DNA from: Lineus longissimus
Taxonomy: Eukaryota > Nemertea > Pilidiophora > Heteronemertea > Lineidae
NCBI RefSeq assembly: GCF_910592395.1
Contig: NC_088320.1
Coordinates: 4,402,001 to 4,466,000 of the forward strand
DNA length: 64,000 bases
Direction: 5' to 3'
In this document: piece by piece, positions 29,101 through 39,157 of the stretch
Layout of the letters: every line of letters begins with the position of its first letter
How positions within the stretch are numbered: the stretch's first letter is position 1
Position numbers and translations under genes: made by a program
The notes under the pieces: generated by a model
What the model was told of the DNA's origin: nothing
Seen by the model: only the letters and a program-made list of their open reading frames with translations
Databases searched by the model: none

Positions 29101-30590
29101 AAACTAAACATTTCATCTAAATTTTTCAACATTTCCTAAACTTTACAACTTACTGACAAAGGATCAGAAACTAGCAAATCTTGAAAAAGAACAAAGGTCA
29201 TGATAAAGTCAGCAGATCCTGAAAAAGAAGATCAGCAATTGGCATAGAAGAGAAACGATCAGAATGCTTCATTGAAAAGAATGAAATTAACTTACTCTCG
29301 TTTTAGGCGAATCTAACCTGTACACCATCGGCAGTATTGGCAACCATAAAGTTATATCGACCAAGCTTCCCATGTTGGGTCGACAGAGAACAGCACAAAT
29401 CTCTTCGGGAAATACAACTACTCGACTGCTAGGTAAGAATGTCCTTGAGGTTATTAGCAAAGTTTCCCCAGCCGAGCTGCAGATCAAAATATTGAACTAC
29501 ATGTACTTTCCTTTCGTTGTAAACAGATTTAAAGGGATTGTCTCAGCCCTGCTTCCTCTTGCCGAGAAGACTTGATATTGCATGCTTAGTCATGAGGATA
29601 TACATGTATACAGCCATGCATGTAGTGGGTAAAGTGCAGTGACAACGCATCAGTTTGTGACTTGATAATGGGGACAATATCGGCTCCTCTGTTTCCATTG
29701 ATGTTGCTTACCATCAGAAAGGCAAAGATATTCCAGCATCCTCATGTTTTCTCTGGACATTTCTTTACAACTCGAAATCTCATTTGATTGATACAGCTGT
29801 ACTTCTCTCTGATTGTCATGTTGAAACTCACGGTACCTTCTCTCCTACTTCAGGTACTTTCCTTGATGTCGAGACTGTCCTGCTGGTGGGAACCTGCGGT
29901 GGTATCCCCCACATGACCGACTACAACAAACATCCTCGTCTTGGTGACGTCATCGTCTCAAAACCCAACGATGGTGGACCAATGTATGTCTTTTGCGACA
30001 GATACCGAAAAACAGACGAGGGCATCTCCTACAAGACACGCGATTGGACGCCGAAAAGTTTGGCATTGCAGAATATTGCTGATCGCCTACGGGAGCAATT
30101 CGAGACGAACCCCACGGAGTGCATCTGGCAGCATTATATTGAGGAAGGTCTTGCTGAGCTGACCGAGCAGGAGGCAAGTTACGTCCGTCCAAATGCTGCA
30201 TCAGATCGTCTTTTCATGAGTATTGGAGGTCATGAGGTCATTGAGATCGGGCACCCAACCTGTCCCGAGGGGACCCCAGATTTCCGTATTTCTGGCGTAC
30301 CATGCCTCCGATCCGGCCCAATGGGTGCTGGACGCGATATTTTGAAAGATGATACGCTCCGTCAGGACTTTTCACAGCGTTTTGGCCTCGCTGCCTACAA
30401 TACTGAGATGGATCAAGTGCTCGAATCAATTGTCGGCAACTGCAAAGACGATTTTATGTTTATCCAAGGCGTAGCTGATTATACTGAGGGACATAAGAAT
30501 AAGGAATGGCAACCATACGCTGCGTTGTCTGCGGCCGCGGTTATGAGAGCGATTATTGAGGAATATCCTAATCCCAACGTCGACCTTTAG
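11185..30590 (+). CDS. Winged-helix plus nucleoside phosphorylase/nucleosidase domain protein (13 coding exons)
   Basis: Coding exons: 11185-11203, 22842-22994, 23466-23548, 24104-24215, 24445-24567, 25036-25050, 26682-26702, 26999-27067, 28323-28431, 28684-28799, 28944-29087, 29307-29432 and 29854-30590. All have GT-AG borders and matching phases, and they sum to 1827 nt (608 residues plus stop). The ATG has A at -3. Residues 1-57 are charged. Residues 58-163 form a region I do not recognise. Residues 164-198 are a linker made by three short exons. Residues ~207-268 look like a winged helix-turn-helix. Residues ~289-608 are a PNP_UDP/MTAN-like domain, with a GTCGGIP glycine-rich phosphate-site motif, a RLGDVIVS strand, EMD at 548-550 (family usually EME) and ADY with Asp572. 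Family enzymes cleave N-glycosidic bonds of nucleosides; the substrate here is unknown. Intron 1 is 11.6 kb. The splicing of the first five exons is the least certain part; the last five exons are strongly supported by the domain sequence. Confidence 0.85.
11540..11767. repeat. Imperfect two-copy duplication, ~105-bp period
   Basis: The pairs GATCATAATACCCCCTGACTGAGT / GATCATGATTCCCCGACTGAGT-like and CAGGCATGCGAGCCAAA / CAGACATGTGAGCCAAAG recur about 102-108 bases apart. Non-coding, inside intron 1. Confidence 0.45.
13094..13312. repeat. Tandem repeat, four copies of a 55-bp unit
   Basis: Units start at 13094, 13149, 13204 and 13259. Each holds AGCAGACCT, then CAGCAACCTTTAT, then CAGCTGAGCTGAT. 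A more decayed version extends left to about 12910. The repeat creates a leucine/alanine-rich frame on the minus strand, which I do not count as a gene. Confidence 0.85.
16850..17190. repeat. Diverged tandem duplication, ~120-150-bp units
   Basis: The anchor GCAGACG occurs at 16858, 17010 and 17131. The string CCTGAGTGAGGATTCTG occurs near 16920 and 17067. These look like three diverged copies inside intron 1. Confidence 0.45.
22842..24567 (+). other. Exons 2-5: N-terminal region of the winged-helix/nucleosidase protein
   Basis: Four exons (22842-22994, 23466-23548, 24104-24215, 24445-24567) encode residues 7-163. Exon 2 gives a lysine/arginine-rich stretch (TKKVKGKC, ERKKKNLVRDEDAHFKAAGK) that could include a nuclear localisation signal. 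Exons 3-5 give an alternating hydrophobic pattern (LQLEFRCFLI; RKLRFWFVEG; AAYDFFRQLV; YVGFVMNTM) consistent with a small folded domain that I cannot name. Exon 3 ends ATAGTG before GTACGT. An alternative earlier donor at its AGGTGCTT would break the phase, so I prefer the longer form. Confidence 0.65.
25036..25050 (+). other. 15-nt microexon (exon 6)
   Basis: It lies between TTTCTTGACAG and GTAAGT. It begins and ends in phase 1 and adds five residues (V-A-G-E-G). Its boundaries fit the flanking phases exactly, but it is short enough that transcript support is needed. Confidence 0.5.
25556..25875. repeat. GGTGTTTCCTTACACCATT-type tandem repeat, duplicated block
   Basis: A unit of about 22 bases (GGTGTTTCCTTACACCATT and variants) repeats within 25556-25690 and again in 25739-25875. 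Each block ends in a CCTTGTTCTCTTCTAACCAC-like tail, so the whole ~135-base block looks duplicated. It lies in the intron between exons 6 and 7. Confidence 0.7.
26682..26702 (+). other. 21-nt microexon (exon 7)
   Basis: It lies between a strong polypyrimidine acceptor (CATTTTTTCAG) and GTAACA. It is symmetric phase 1 and encodes G-R-L-Q-E-I-A. Confidence 0.5.
26999..27067 (+). other. 69-nt symmetric exon (exon 8)
   Basis: It lies between TTTTGCAG and GTTAGT, phase 1 on both sides, and encodes 23 residues including RETLPLGLNCGRPFEV. It is the last part of the linker before the winged-helix segment. Confidence 0.6.
28323..28799 (+). other. Winged-helix-like segment (exons 9-10)
   Basis: Exons 28323-28431 and 28684-28799 encode residues 199-273. 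The order is an amphipathic helix (EEIVREQLLLTLESAYP), a second helix (AMDDLVKIL), a recognition-helix-like stretch (DEKTISAQLRELQDRELV) and a beta-wing-like end (RMEVGGFMRQV). This is the usual pattern of a winged helix-turn-helix. Such folds bind DNA or serve as protein-protein modules, and I cannot tell which applies here. Confidence 0.65.
28944..30590 (+). other. Nucleoside phosphorylase/nucleosidase domain (exons 11-13)
   Basis: Residues ~289-608. By position against bacterial MTAN, AMYHE with Glu301 matches the N-terminal catalytic Glu (AMEEE), EMD 548-550 matches the ribose-binding EME with an Asp at the last place, and ADY with Asp572 matches the SD base-contacting Asp. HKNKEWQPYAALSAAA follows the last site, as in the eukaryotic and fungal PNP_UDP proteins I know. 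An insert between residues ~405 and 500 makes the domain longer than bacterial MTAN. The activity is inferred, not shown. Confidence 0.8.
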
Positions 30591-31080
30591 ATATAACAGC
30601 TAGTAGACAACAAATTTATCATTAAGCCGCCTTCAGAGGACTTTGTAGGTTTTGAAAGTCATTGTACCAGGTCATGGCCTTGACGTGATTCTAACAGTTG
30701 TTATCTCAAACAAAACACGTCACTGCTAATGTTTTGTAACCTTGGTGATTGTTAACTGCTGTGACCTTGGTCAGTGAAGTCAACTTTGCATCTTACTTTA
30801 GGCACTCTTTGAAGGTCAAGGCCATGACCACTGAACTTATCCTGAAAGTAGTATTGTTGCATAAGTGATCATGTTTTGAATATGTACAAAACTCAAATAT
30901 CATGTCCTACTACTCACAAGATGGAGATTGATTTGCCAGTACTTGGGAATCCAGTCTTTGACTGATACTTAAAATCTTTGAAAAACAAACTTGTGGTTTC
31001 AGGTCCATTAATTTTTTTAAATATGTAATCTTGGGATCAATTGCTGGCATTTCAGTTATTGTGATAAGTTTAATCAACAG

Positions 31081-31086
31081 AATAAA
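31081..31086 (+). terminator. Possible polyadenylation signal, winged-helix/nucleosidase gene
   Basis: AATAAA on the coding strand about 490 nt after the stop codon at 30590. It is the first clear canonical hexamer I noted downstream. Confidence 0.4.
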
Positions 31087-33990
31087 ACGCATGCCAATTT
31101 TGATAGATGCAAGTAGCAATCCACACGTTTGACTTCAGTTTACTTTGAGCTGATTGAGTATACATTTCAGTAAGACTTAATGGTATTTTACATGCTTTAA
31201 GCTTAAATTAAACACTCTGAAAGTTCAGGAAAAACTCATGAATTTTCATCTTCATTTTGTCATATTAAAGTGTCATTTTGTATAAACTTAATATAATAAG
31301 GAATGTAGGGCTTGTATTCACCAGCACGATTTTCATGAATCTTCTGTAATTCTGTTCCTGTATTGCCTTCCTCAATTTTGCATTTTGAAATGTCATAGGT
31401 CCTCCATCTTGATCTGCTCCTTTTCAATGTGAAGGTGCAAATCGGAAATTGTAGATGTTAAACCCTTGATATGTCTCAATGCAACTTCAATCCTATAATA
31501 ATCTACTCTTGCCGAATTTCAATTCTATTTCAAGTACCTGTATTAGGAAATGAAGATCATCTGCATAACAGCATCTTGAGAGATCAAGGTCTCCAGTTGC
31601 TTTCGCCTCCTGATATCGCTCCCTCCCGGAACGTGCTGACCCAAAAAGTGTTGTGAAGCTCTTGATTGGTCAAGGTACCAAACTGCCAAGTGACGAAATG
31701 GTTCCAAACTTCAAGTCTTCTATTCACTGTCGCTAGATTCAGTCTTCATTATTATTATTTACTTCCATGCAAACGAAATATGGCCTATTCCATATCATCC
31801 TGAATTTCATGCCATCACTCGGCACTAATGACCAAACTTATGCAACCTGTGTGAGGAAGGAGCACACGAGTGGCTCTGGTTATTCGAGGATGCTTCCGTA
31901 TCAGATCCGTTGATCAACTGAACCTTGGTAGGCAGCCATTTTGGGTGCATGATAGAATATAACGCTTTCAGAACAGGCTCCGCTATTCACTAGAATGATT
32001 GCTTCGTGTTTGGACAAAAATGCTGAATGTAGCTAAAAAATCTGTAAATGAAATTATCCAGCAGTTTTCCAGTTACCTTTAGATTGATTATATTATATTT
32101 ACGGGACACTTAGCTGACGTTGTTTGAATCCAAATATCAAAGTGGTATTTTGTAAGTTACTACTAAGCGGCTGCTGCCAGCTCTTGTCATGCATTTGTCG
32201 ACTATTCCAAGCCGAGAATCAACTCTAACAAGAAATCTACAAGACCCATTAAATCTGTACCAGTTTCAATTATGGGATCTGAAGTTCATCAAAAAATACA
32301 CTCACTTCCAAATGATGTCAGATATGTGTCCCTTCACATTAGGCAATAATAACAGTTGTTTGTTTCACATCGCCCCCATCGGCCTATAAAAAGTTGACCC
32401 ATGAGATGCTGTTCACCTACCTGTCGATGCAAGATGCGGGAATGGCTGGAAAAAAAGAAATTTTTCAGATGTGAGGAAATGGTGTCACGTGGTTTAACTC
32501 ATGAACTGCAGCCGATTTTGTATTTTTTTGAAACTCTACTTAGTGATTTGAACTTTGCATGGCTGATGTGAAGCAAATAACAGAATATGTATGGCCTGAA
32601 TGAAGGATTGGCCAGAACTATTAAGTGATGTAAAGACTTGTATCTTTTCTGATGTATTTAAAAGTGATTAGTAAATGATGTATAGATATATAAAGTATCC
32701 ATGATTCTTTCGTTATTTCTTTTATTTGTGAAATGTTTGCTTCAGGAATGGGGAGGAAGTGTAACAGGCCATATAGTCCCCTGTTGAATGTGCAAATCCC
32801 TATTTCCATTCAATTTCCTCAAGAATTAGTAACAATTCGATCTGCTCTGGTAAAGCTGTGTCAAGTTAATCTTGCCAGCATTCTGGAATTCAATTTAAGA
32901 TGAGAGGAGCAGTCACTGGTGGGCCTTATTCAGTGCCAGACTCTAGCCAGGGTGATTGCCCAGGGTTGGAGCCTACCAATCAGTCATGTGCAATCTGTAG
33001 TGACAACACCAGCTAAAATATTGCACAATCTTATTGTGATTTCATGGTGTGGCTTCATATTGTTGGTACTGCAATCTCCAAGTAATGATGTTTTATAAAG
33101 ACCCGGGTGCACCAAGGCCCCCAGCTTGAGTTTGAAATAAGGACTTCTATCCCTGCTGCCTTTTGTATTGAACATGGCTGGGGAAAACAGCTTGGGGATA
33201 ATACCACTCTTTTTGAATGGAATAGTTTCCATTTCACAGTTTACCCTACAAAGCAAAGGTCCAATTCTGGACCATGATGATGATGAGGATGATGATGATG
33301 ATGATGAGGATGATGACTACCAGTATGATATTTCAAGATGGCCAATCACTAGCCTGACCTACAGGCCTATTGGAACGTGTGCTGGGCTCTGTTGGGAGAT
33401 GCCACCATCCGTCCCCGGTGCACTGTGTGCTGGCCAGGTAAGCAAGTGGGCACTCGTCAATGAACAGCCATATCGCAACGCTGTTGCCCATCCCATGCCC
33501 TTGGCCAAGACTCAAAGCAAAGACTTTACAAGCTGGCGGCTGATTCAGTCATTCCAGCTTCATTGAAAGAATGAATGATGCTACAGTAGCCTACACTCGA
33601 CATACATACCCCTCCGCCTCAACCTACTGTCGTGTTATCGGCCCTAAGGTTTGCAAGAGGATGCTGGGCGGGATAGTGTGAAACTGGCTTGACACAATGT
33701 ATCCCGCTATGAGCAGACGATTCTGCAGTTTCAACTACCAGCGATAGACGTCACTACAAGTTTTCTACCACCACGTGACAATTTTATTTTGATGGTGCTA
33801 CTTTTCTATATTTATGCCAGTAAACAAAGACATTTCAGAGGAGATAATGCGGAAATACGCGACTGGCATATCAAAAAGGCAGCATTTCCTAAGTCTATGA
33901 TGTAAAATAAACTATTTTTCATCAGCAAATTTGCAATCGTAGTGACACAATATTGGATTTATTTTTATTCTGTCGGATTCGTTCGCGGAA
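31087..33990. other. Intergenic stretch, no gene recognised
   Basis: Between the probable 3' end of the nucleosidase gene and the HEXIM promoter I find no supported exon. A GAT-repeat tract at 33272-33319 opens an acidic reading frame (33168-33566) that I reject as a gene. Confidence 0.5.
33272..33319. repeat. (GAT/GAG)n microsatellite
   Basis: Near-perfect ATGATGATGAGGATG repeat of about 48 bases. Confidence 0.85.
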
Positions 33991-34003
33991 TGATACATTC
34001 TTG

Positions 34004-34068
34004 TATAAATAGAGCGCGCACTCCATCAAACACTTCATTCAACGTTGAGAGAGCGAACGTGTTAGTTG
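34004..34068 (+). promoter_or_regulatory. HEXIM core promoter: TATA, Inr and DPE-like elements
   Basis: TATAAATAG lies at 34004-34012. TCATTC at 34035-34040 matches the initiator consensus TCAKTY and would put +1 at the A of 34037. AGTTG at 34064-34068 fits the downstream promoter element RGWYV at exactly +28 to +32. The inferred 5' leader is about 112 nt, unspliced, before the ATG at 34149. Confidence 0.55.
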
Positions 34069-34148
34069 ATGTGGCGATGTAAGTTGCTGATATTTTACCG
34101 TTTTCTTCGCAAATATTCGTAAAGGAGGTTTACTGATCGCCTGTGGTG

Positions 34149-35018
34149 ATGGAGGCTATCAACATTATAAAAGATATGAGTGCAGAGTCAATGGACGTTG
34201 ATCCTAAATTACGATTAGACCGTCGTTTGTCAGATTCATTGTCGGGGGAGGATGATGATGTTCGCCCCCATGCAGAGCGGTCTGATGAGGAGGGGCTGGA
34301 TGACAGTGGTGCGAAGGAGAGTGCAAACGGAGATGATGATGATGATGTGAAGTTGCGTAAAAAGCATCGCCGAGGCAAGAACAAGGGTGGATCTCGCCAT
34401 AATAAAAAGTGGCGGCCGTACAATAAGTTGTCGTGGTCCGAGAGAAAAGAACTGGATGAAAGAGAGACGGAGCGTGCTTGCTTGAAACGTGAGGAACGAT
34501 TTGCCTCCGGCCACCCGGTGGCTCCGTATAACACTACGCAATTTCTTATGGAGGACCATAATAAGAACGAGAACATTTCGCCATTTTTGCGTGATAGGCC
34601 GAATTTGAACGAATCTGAGAGTAAAAGTCGGGAAGGTGCTGGGAACGTGAATGACTCGAATGACGCATATTACGATTCACCAAACGACGAGGAGAGTTTT
34701 ATCGCGAAGGACTTTTCCGAAACCTATGAAAATATTCATGCGGAGCGTTTGCAGACAATGTCGAAAGTCGAACTTGTTAAAGAATATATCGAATTGGAGG
34801 CGAAAGTGGAAAAACTCGAGTCTAAGTTGCACGAAGTATTACCAGCGAATGATTCAAATAATGTGAATAAGGAAGTCAAGAGACTAGTGGATAGTACAAA
34901 TACCCCAAGTGATAACCAACTAAAACATTTGCTGCAGCAAGAAATCGAACGGTTAAAACAAGAAAATGACAGGTTACGGAACGAGAATCAGCAGTTGCGC
35001 GGCGGATCTATGACTTAA
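34149..35018 (+). CDS. HEXIM1: HEXIM family protein, 7SK RNA-dependent inhibitor of P-TEFb (intronless)
   Basis: A single open frame of 289 residues. Known role of the family: nuclear protein that, bound to 7SK RNA, holds CDK9/cyclin T inactive and so controls RNA polymerase II pause release. Visible features in order: acidic stretches at ~34-65; an arginine/lysine-rich RNA-binding and nuclear-localisation region at ~67-89, including KHRR at 72-75; a WRPYNKLSW segment at 88-96; the hallmark VAPYNTTQFLM with PYNT at 127-130; a DFSETYENIHAERLQTMSK block at 188-206 (cyclin T-binding side); then heptad-like helices to ~285 for dimerisation. The length is shorter than human HEXIM1 (359). Human HEXIM1 is also intronless. 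I chose ATG 34149; the frame is open two GTG codons further up, but GTG is not a usual start here. Assignment is secure from the PYNT and DFSETY blocks. Confidence 0.96.
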   Translation: MEAINIIKDMSAESMDVDPKLRLDRRLSDSLSGEDDDVRPHAERSDEEGLDDSGAKESANGDDDDDVKLRKKHRRGKNKGGSRHNKKWRPYNKLSWSERKELDERETERACLKREERFASGHPVAPYNTTQFLMEDHNKNENISPFLRDRPNLNESESKSREGAGNVNDSNDAYYDSPNDEESFIAKDFSETYENIHAERLQTMSKVELVKEYIELEAKVEKLESKLHEVLPANDSNNVNKEVKRLVDSTNTPSDNQLKHLLQQEIERLKQENDRLRNENQQLRGGSMT

Positions 35019-35065
35019 GTTTGAATTTCTATTCATAAGCAAGTCGACCGCCAACTTTTTCAGTA

Positions 35066-35089
35066 TTGGGCGGGGCTTTTCCCGCCCAA
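35066..35089 (+). promoter_or_regulatory. Stable RNA hairpin in HEXIM 3' UTR
   Basis: A perfect 9-bp GC-rich stem (TTGGGCGGG paired with CCCGCCCAA) closes a 6-base loop, 47 nt after the stop codon. It could be a structured 3'-UTR element; function unknown. Confidence 0.6.
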
Positions 35090-35616
35090 AAAGATGTTAC
35101 TTTCATGGCATTTGCGGCAAATCTAGTCTGTGATGAAGAAAACAATGTGATAAAAATTGTTTGAATTTTTACACCATTTCAGAACGGTTCTATTTTTATA
35201 GAAAAAGAAAAAAAAGTTACATGTACAGATTTGCCTAAAATTTTGAAGGTAGCATTCTTGTACGAAACTGCCTGTTTGTTAACAGTTATGTTTATTGACC
35301 CATTATTGATTGATAGTAAGCTCCACATTGTTACTTACAGTTTTCATTCATAAGTTCAGTTCCATATGTTGCCCAAGCGATAGTTGTGGGCGGCCTGTTG
35401 TCCCAGCTGAACAATAGACTAGTGTTTTCAATCAATGATTTTATAAATATGATTATTATGATTTATGATGATTATAAATTTTTCCAAGATAAACAATTGC
35501 ATTTGCTCGAGGGAAACAGAAAGCTTTACACTTTTGGACAGATCATGACGTCTTTATTCGAGTTCCCTATGGACATGTTTTGACATTTTCTAATCTAAGG
35601 CTCATCTTATGAATGA

Positions 35617-35622
35617 AATAAA
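35617..35622 (+). terminator. Possible HEXIM polyadenylation signal
   Basis: AATAAA about 600 nt downstream of the stop codon, same strand. Confidence 0.4.
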
Positions 35623-37901
35623 AAGACAATGTTTTTGAATGATGGTGAAAAGCTATACTTTTATGTCTGGTACATCCAAGTTCCTTGGTAATGGTCCACC
35701 TGTATGTAAAATTAGCTGTGTCAAAATGAATAGATCTTTGACCATACCCTTGAAAACTGAATATCCCTGTGCCGAAGACATTTACATGTACAGCCGAATT
35801 AAGGATGGAGATATAATGGGTGAAATGTAAAAAGAAGTGGGTCATATTTTGGTTCCAGATATTGTTTGGGGTGGCAGCACTTGTATTTGTACTTGCAACT
35901 GATTTACAATACACATCATGGGCATAAGTCCTTATTGAATTTGAATGTAATTACAGGTCGGGGTAACGAGACTCTGGCTTGCAGATTAACCCTTTTGGTC
36001 TCATTCATGTCATTTCTTTGTTGTTCACAGTTAAAACAATAATATTATGTCCAACAACGTCATTATCATAATATATGTGAGGCAATGTGGGCTCACTGAA
36101 ACAAGAAGTTGAGAGATTGCTTTGTTGACTAACCAAGTTCAAGATGAAAATTTCTCTTCAATTCAGCCTTGTGGTAAGACATGACAACAAGGATGAGATT
36201 AGAATTCGTGGGTATTTTTACAGTATTTGGGTCAAATTTTACTTACACAATCGAGTAGTACTGGGTATACATACTTGCTCCAACTACTCCAGTTAAAAAT
36301 TGCTGAAGTCTTACTTAATCAGGCTGCAAATGTTGTTGTACCAATGATCTGACATACTTAGTATTCGGTTTATGTATTGTGACCACTTACTAACTAAGAA
36401 GGAAGTTAGTCAAAATGTTAATTTTTTTGAAAAGAGAAAATGTGTTGTAAAAATAAAATAAAATTATTGTGATCCATTTTATCATATGGAAAACCAAAAA
36501 TTACTGCAGTTTCACTTTTTCTTACATTTTTTGGGTTCTGAAATCTCATACGTGTCATTGCTGATTGATGTGGCCGAAACTGATGATAAAATCTGTTCGG
36601 AGTATTTTGAGGAGTTGGTTGGAAATTTTGTTGGAAATCCCCTTTTGGCTGTTTGGCCATTTCAACATGTTGAATCTTGAACAGAGCATTTTCCGTGGGC
36701 TCTGAATGTATGAATTCATTTATTGTGAAAGTGTTGAACCATCACCTAAATCTATTGGTTTTACCCTGAATTGATTTCAAGATGGCCCTTGACATGCCTG
36801 ACACTTTGGGCCTGGTGAGGGACAATTTCAAAATACACTGTCCCTGAAAAGTCCTGAGGGTAGTATGATGAGTGGAAAAGGGTTGATCTGCCCAAAAGGT
36901 GTGTTATGTATTGTAATGTTTGAGTTGCCTCTAATATACCTACCATGTAGGTTGATCATGAAAGTTCATGAAACTTGTCAGTGTGAACCAAAAAATTACA
37001 GTGAGTACATATGGAAGCTTGTTCCAGGCTGATTTGTGGCTCTGATAATTTCTTAAATCTTATTCTGAAGAATTTACTGCCAATTTTTTGCTCCTTTGAT
37101 GAATACCTCCTATTTCATCACTAAAACATAACTGAGGACTTTTTTTGAAATGGTGATTAATTATTATCTAGTCGCTCTAGTCTATTAGAAGAGTCTGCAC
37201 CTCGGAACTATTCAATATGTTGCTCTCCTGTCATATTGCCTCGGCAAATGGTAAATATGTTTGAATATCTTACCAATACTTTTGACAACATTGCCATATT
37301 TTATGGCATGGACCAAGTTTAGACAAGTTTACTAAACTACATGTACTGTGACAGCATTAGTTTTTATAAAGCTGGACTTCGAAATGTTATTTTTTACTGT
37401 TGAAGAAAAAAAGCATTTCTACAATGTAAAACAAAAAAATGTCAAAATATATTCATTCAAATACAATACATTCGAGTTTTCTCATTATGTCAATCGGAGT
37501 TGTGGAAAATAGCTTCAGTCTCAATCAGTGGCAGATTTAGGGGGGCGCATGATGGCACAACCCCCTCCGTTGGAGAGCAACGGATTTTCAGGGCGCCTCT
37601 CCCCAAGAGACCAATGACAACTTAGCCCTCGAATGCCCAAATCTTTCTGATTGTGACATCGATCAATCTGGAAAATAGGGTTGGATAGTTTTTTGGGGGA
37701 CACTGAAAACTGTTACACTGGTTCCTTTGCCCTTGATGTACATAGAGACATTAGAATAATCACAATAATCCGTGATTTTGGAATCTCCCATTGTTTTGGT
37801 TGGTTGAAGTAGGCCAGGTAAACACTGCTGTGACCTCTGCAAGACGAACTACCCTGGATGGCTCGATGATGTTGTTTGTTAGGTACTCATTACGCTTACT
37901 A

Positions 37902-37976
37902 AACTCCCAGGGCAATACATTCGCATGATAGCAGATTAGTGGGAGGGACGAGGCGGTCCACTGTATCCGAAGTGTA
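37902..37976. mobile_element. Copy A of ~91-bp MITE-like family (decayed)
   Basis: It runs from AACTCCCAGGGCAATACATT to GGCGGTCCACTGTATCCGAA then GTGTA, in the orientation opposite to copy C. It shares the end motifs ACTCCC and GTCCACTG.TCCG.AGTGT with the other copies. Confidence 0.5.
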
Positions 37977-39070
37977 TACGCCACAGATGGAGAAGATAGA
38001 TAATTGGAGGCATGTGCTTCTTCAAAACGCTAAATTGATGCTACATTGTATTAGACTCCGGTAGCAGTCCGGAGCGTACGTTGTATGTGCTTCTGGACAT
38101 AATCTGTTTAAATAACCGGGAAAAAGAAGACGTATACATCTCTCATCGTATTGCCTCCAAACAAGTAGATGAAGGATCGGTCGCATGGAAAAACGGGTAA
38201 TAGTGTTCCCCATTCTCTACAGAGACGTACAGGATATCATTGTAAATGTATAGAGCTAGTGGTCCTCGGTTTAAGGAGACCTTGGCACCACCATCCTAAA
38301 GTCAACTCAGGATGGACAATACGCACAACGCCGGTGGTTCATAGGCATCGCCACCAATCAGTCTTCCACCAGGTTCCTTTGTTGACACTGGTCTTAATCT
38401 TCTTTAATATACATAAATATGTTGTTTTGCGGAGACTTTCCCACAGGGATAATATTTCCTTCCACACCTGATCAGCATAGCTTGTGCCGTGGGTGGAAAG
38501 ATCAATAAAATAAAGGAGTGAAACGCGCTACGCGCACGGTAGTATTAATCTAATCGGTTCTTTAATTCTCAATTGGAAAAGAGCCTGGTGACAGATGGTA
38601 AACAAATGAAGGATATTCCCTTCAGACTTGTCAGATAATACCCACATCACCATCTGGTTGTATGCCCTGGTTGTGACATTGTCTCGGATTGGTTCCAGTC
38701 TGTGATAACATTGACATCTAAAAGATAACGTTGTTCGGTGCCGTGCATGTATACCCTCCTTCGCAGGACTGCGCTCGTTACCCTAAGTAACGTGTAGAGC
38801 GGGTGCACACACTGTACAGCATGATGAGAGGACTCTATTAGTCACTCTGCCTTTTTTCGAAACACGACATTCCTAGGACTACCATTCCCTTGACACCGTA
38901 ATGCTGCGTGTCCTGAGACTGTTCGCTTCGTTTGTACCCTTTTTACAAGTCACACAAATTAACACGTGGCTTGTTGGGCGTTCCCATTACACAAGGAAAC
39001 ATGCTATGGAGACAATAATGGAAAAAACACCACAGGTTAATAAGGGAATGTCTCTTCCGATCCAGCATTA

Positions 39071-39157
39071 GACTCTTTGGCCATTCCATTTCGTCATCCT
39101 TGGTCGTCTCTTCTCATGGCAGTCATGATGAGACCAGTCCACTGCGTCCGCAGTGTA
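39071..39157. mobile_element. Copy B of ~91-bp MITE-like family
   Basis: It runs from GACTCTTTGGCCATTCCATT then TCGTCATCC to CCAGTCCACTGCGTCCGCAG then TGTA. Same orientation as copy A. No clean target duplication is seen. Confidence 0.6.

Noticed and set aside
33168-33566. 132-codon open frame with an acidic Asp/Glu run
   Set aside because: The acidic run is simply a GAT/GAG microsatellite; no domain, no conserved look, and no splice or promoter support.
34130-34576. 148-codon serine-rich frame on the minus strand
   Set aside because: Shadow of the HEXIM coding sequence; its composition mirrors the GAT/GAC-rich codons of the opposite strand.
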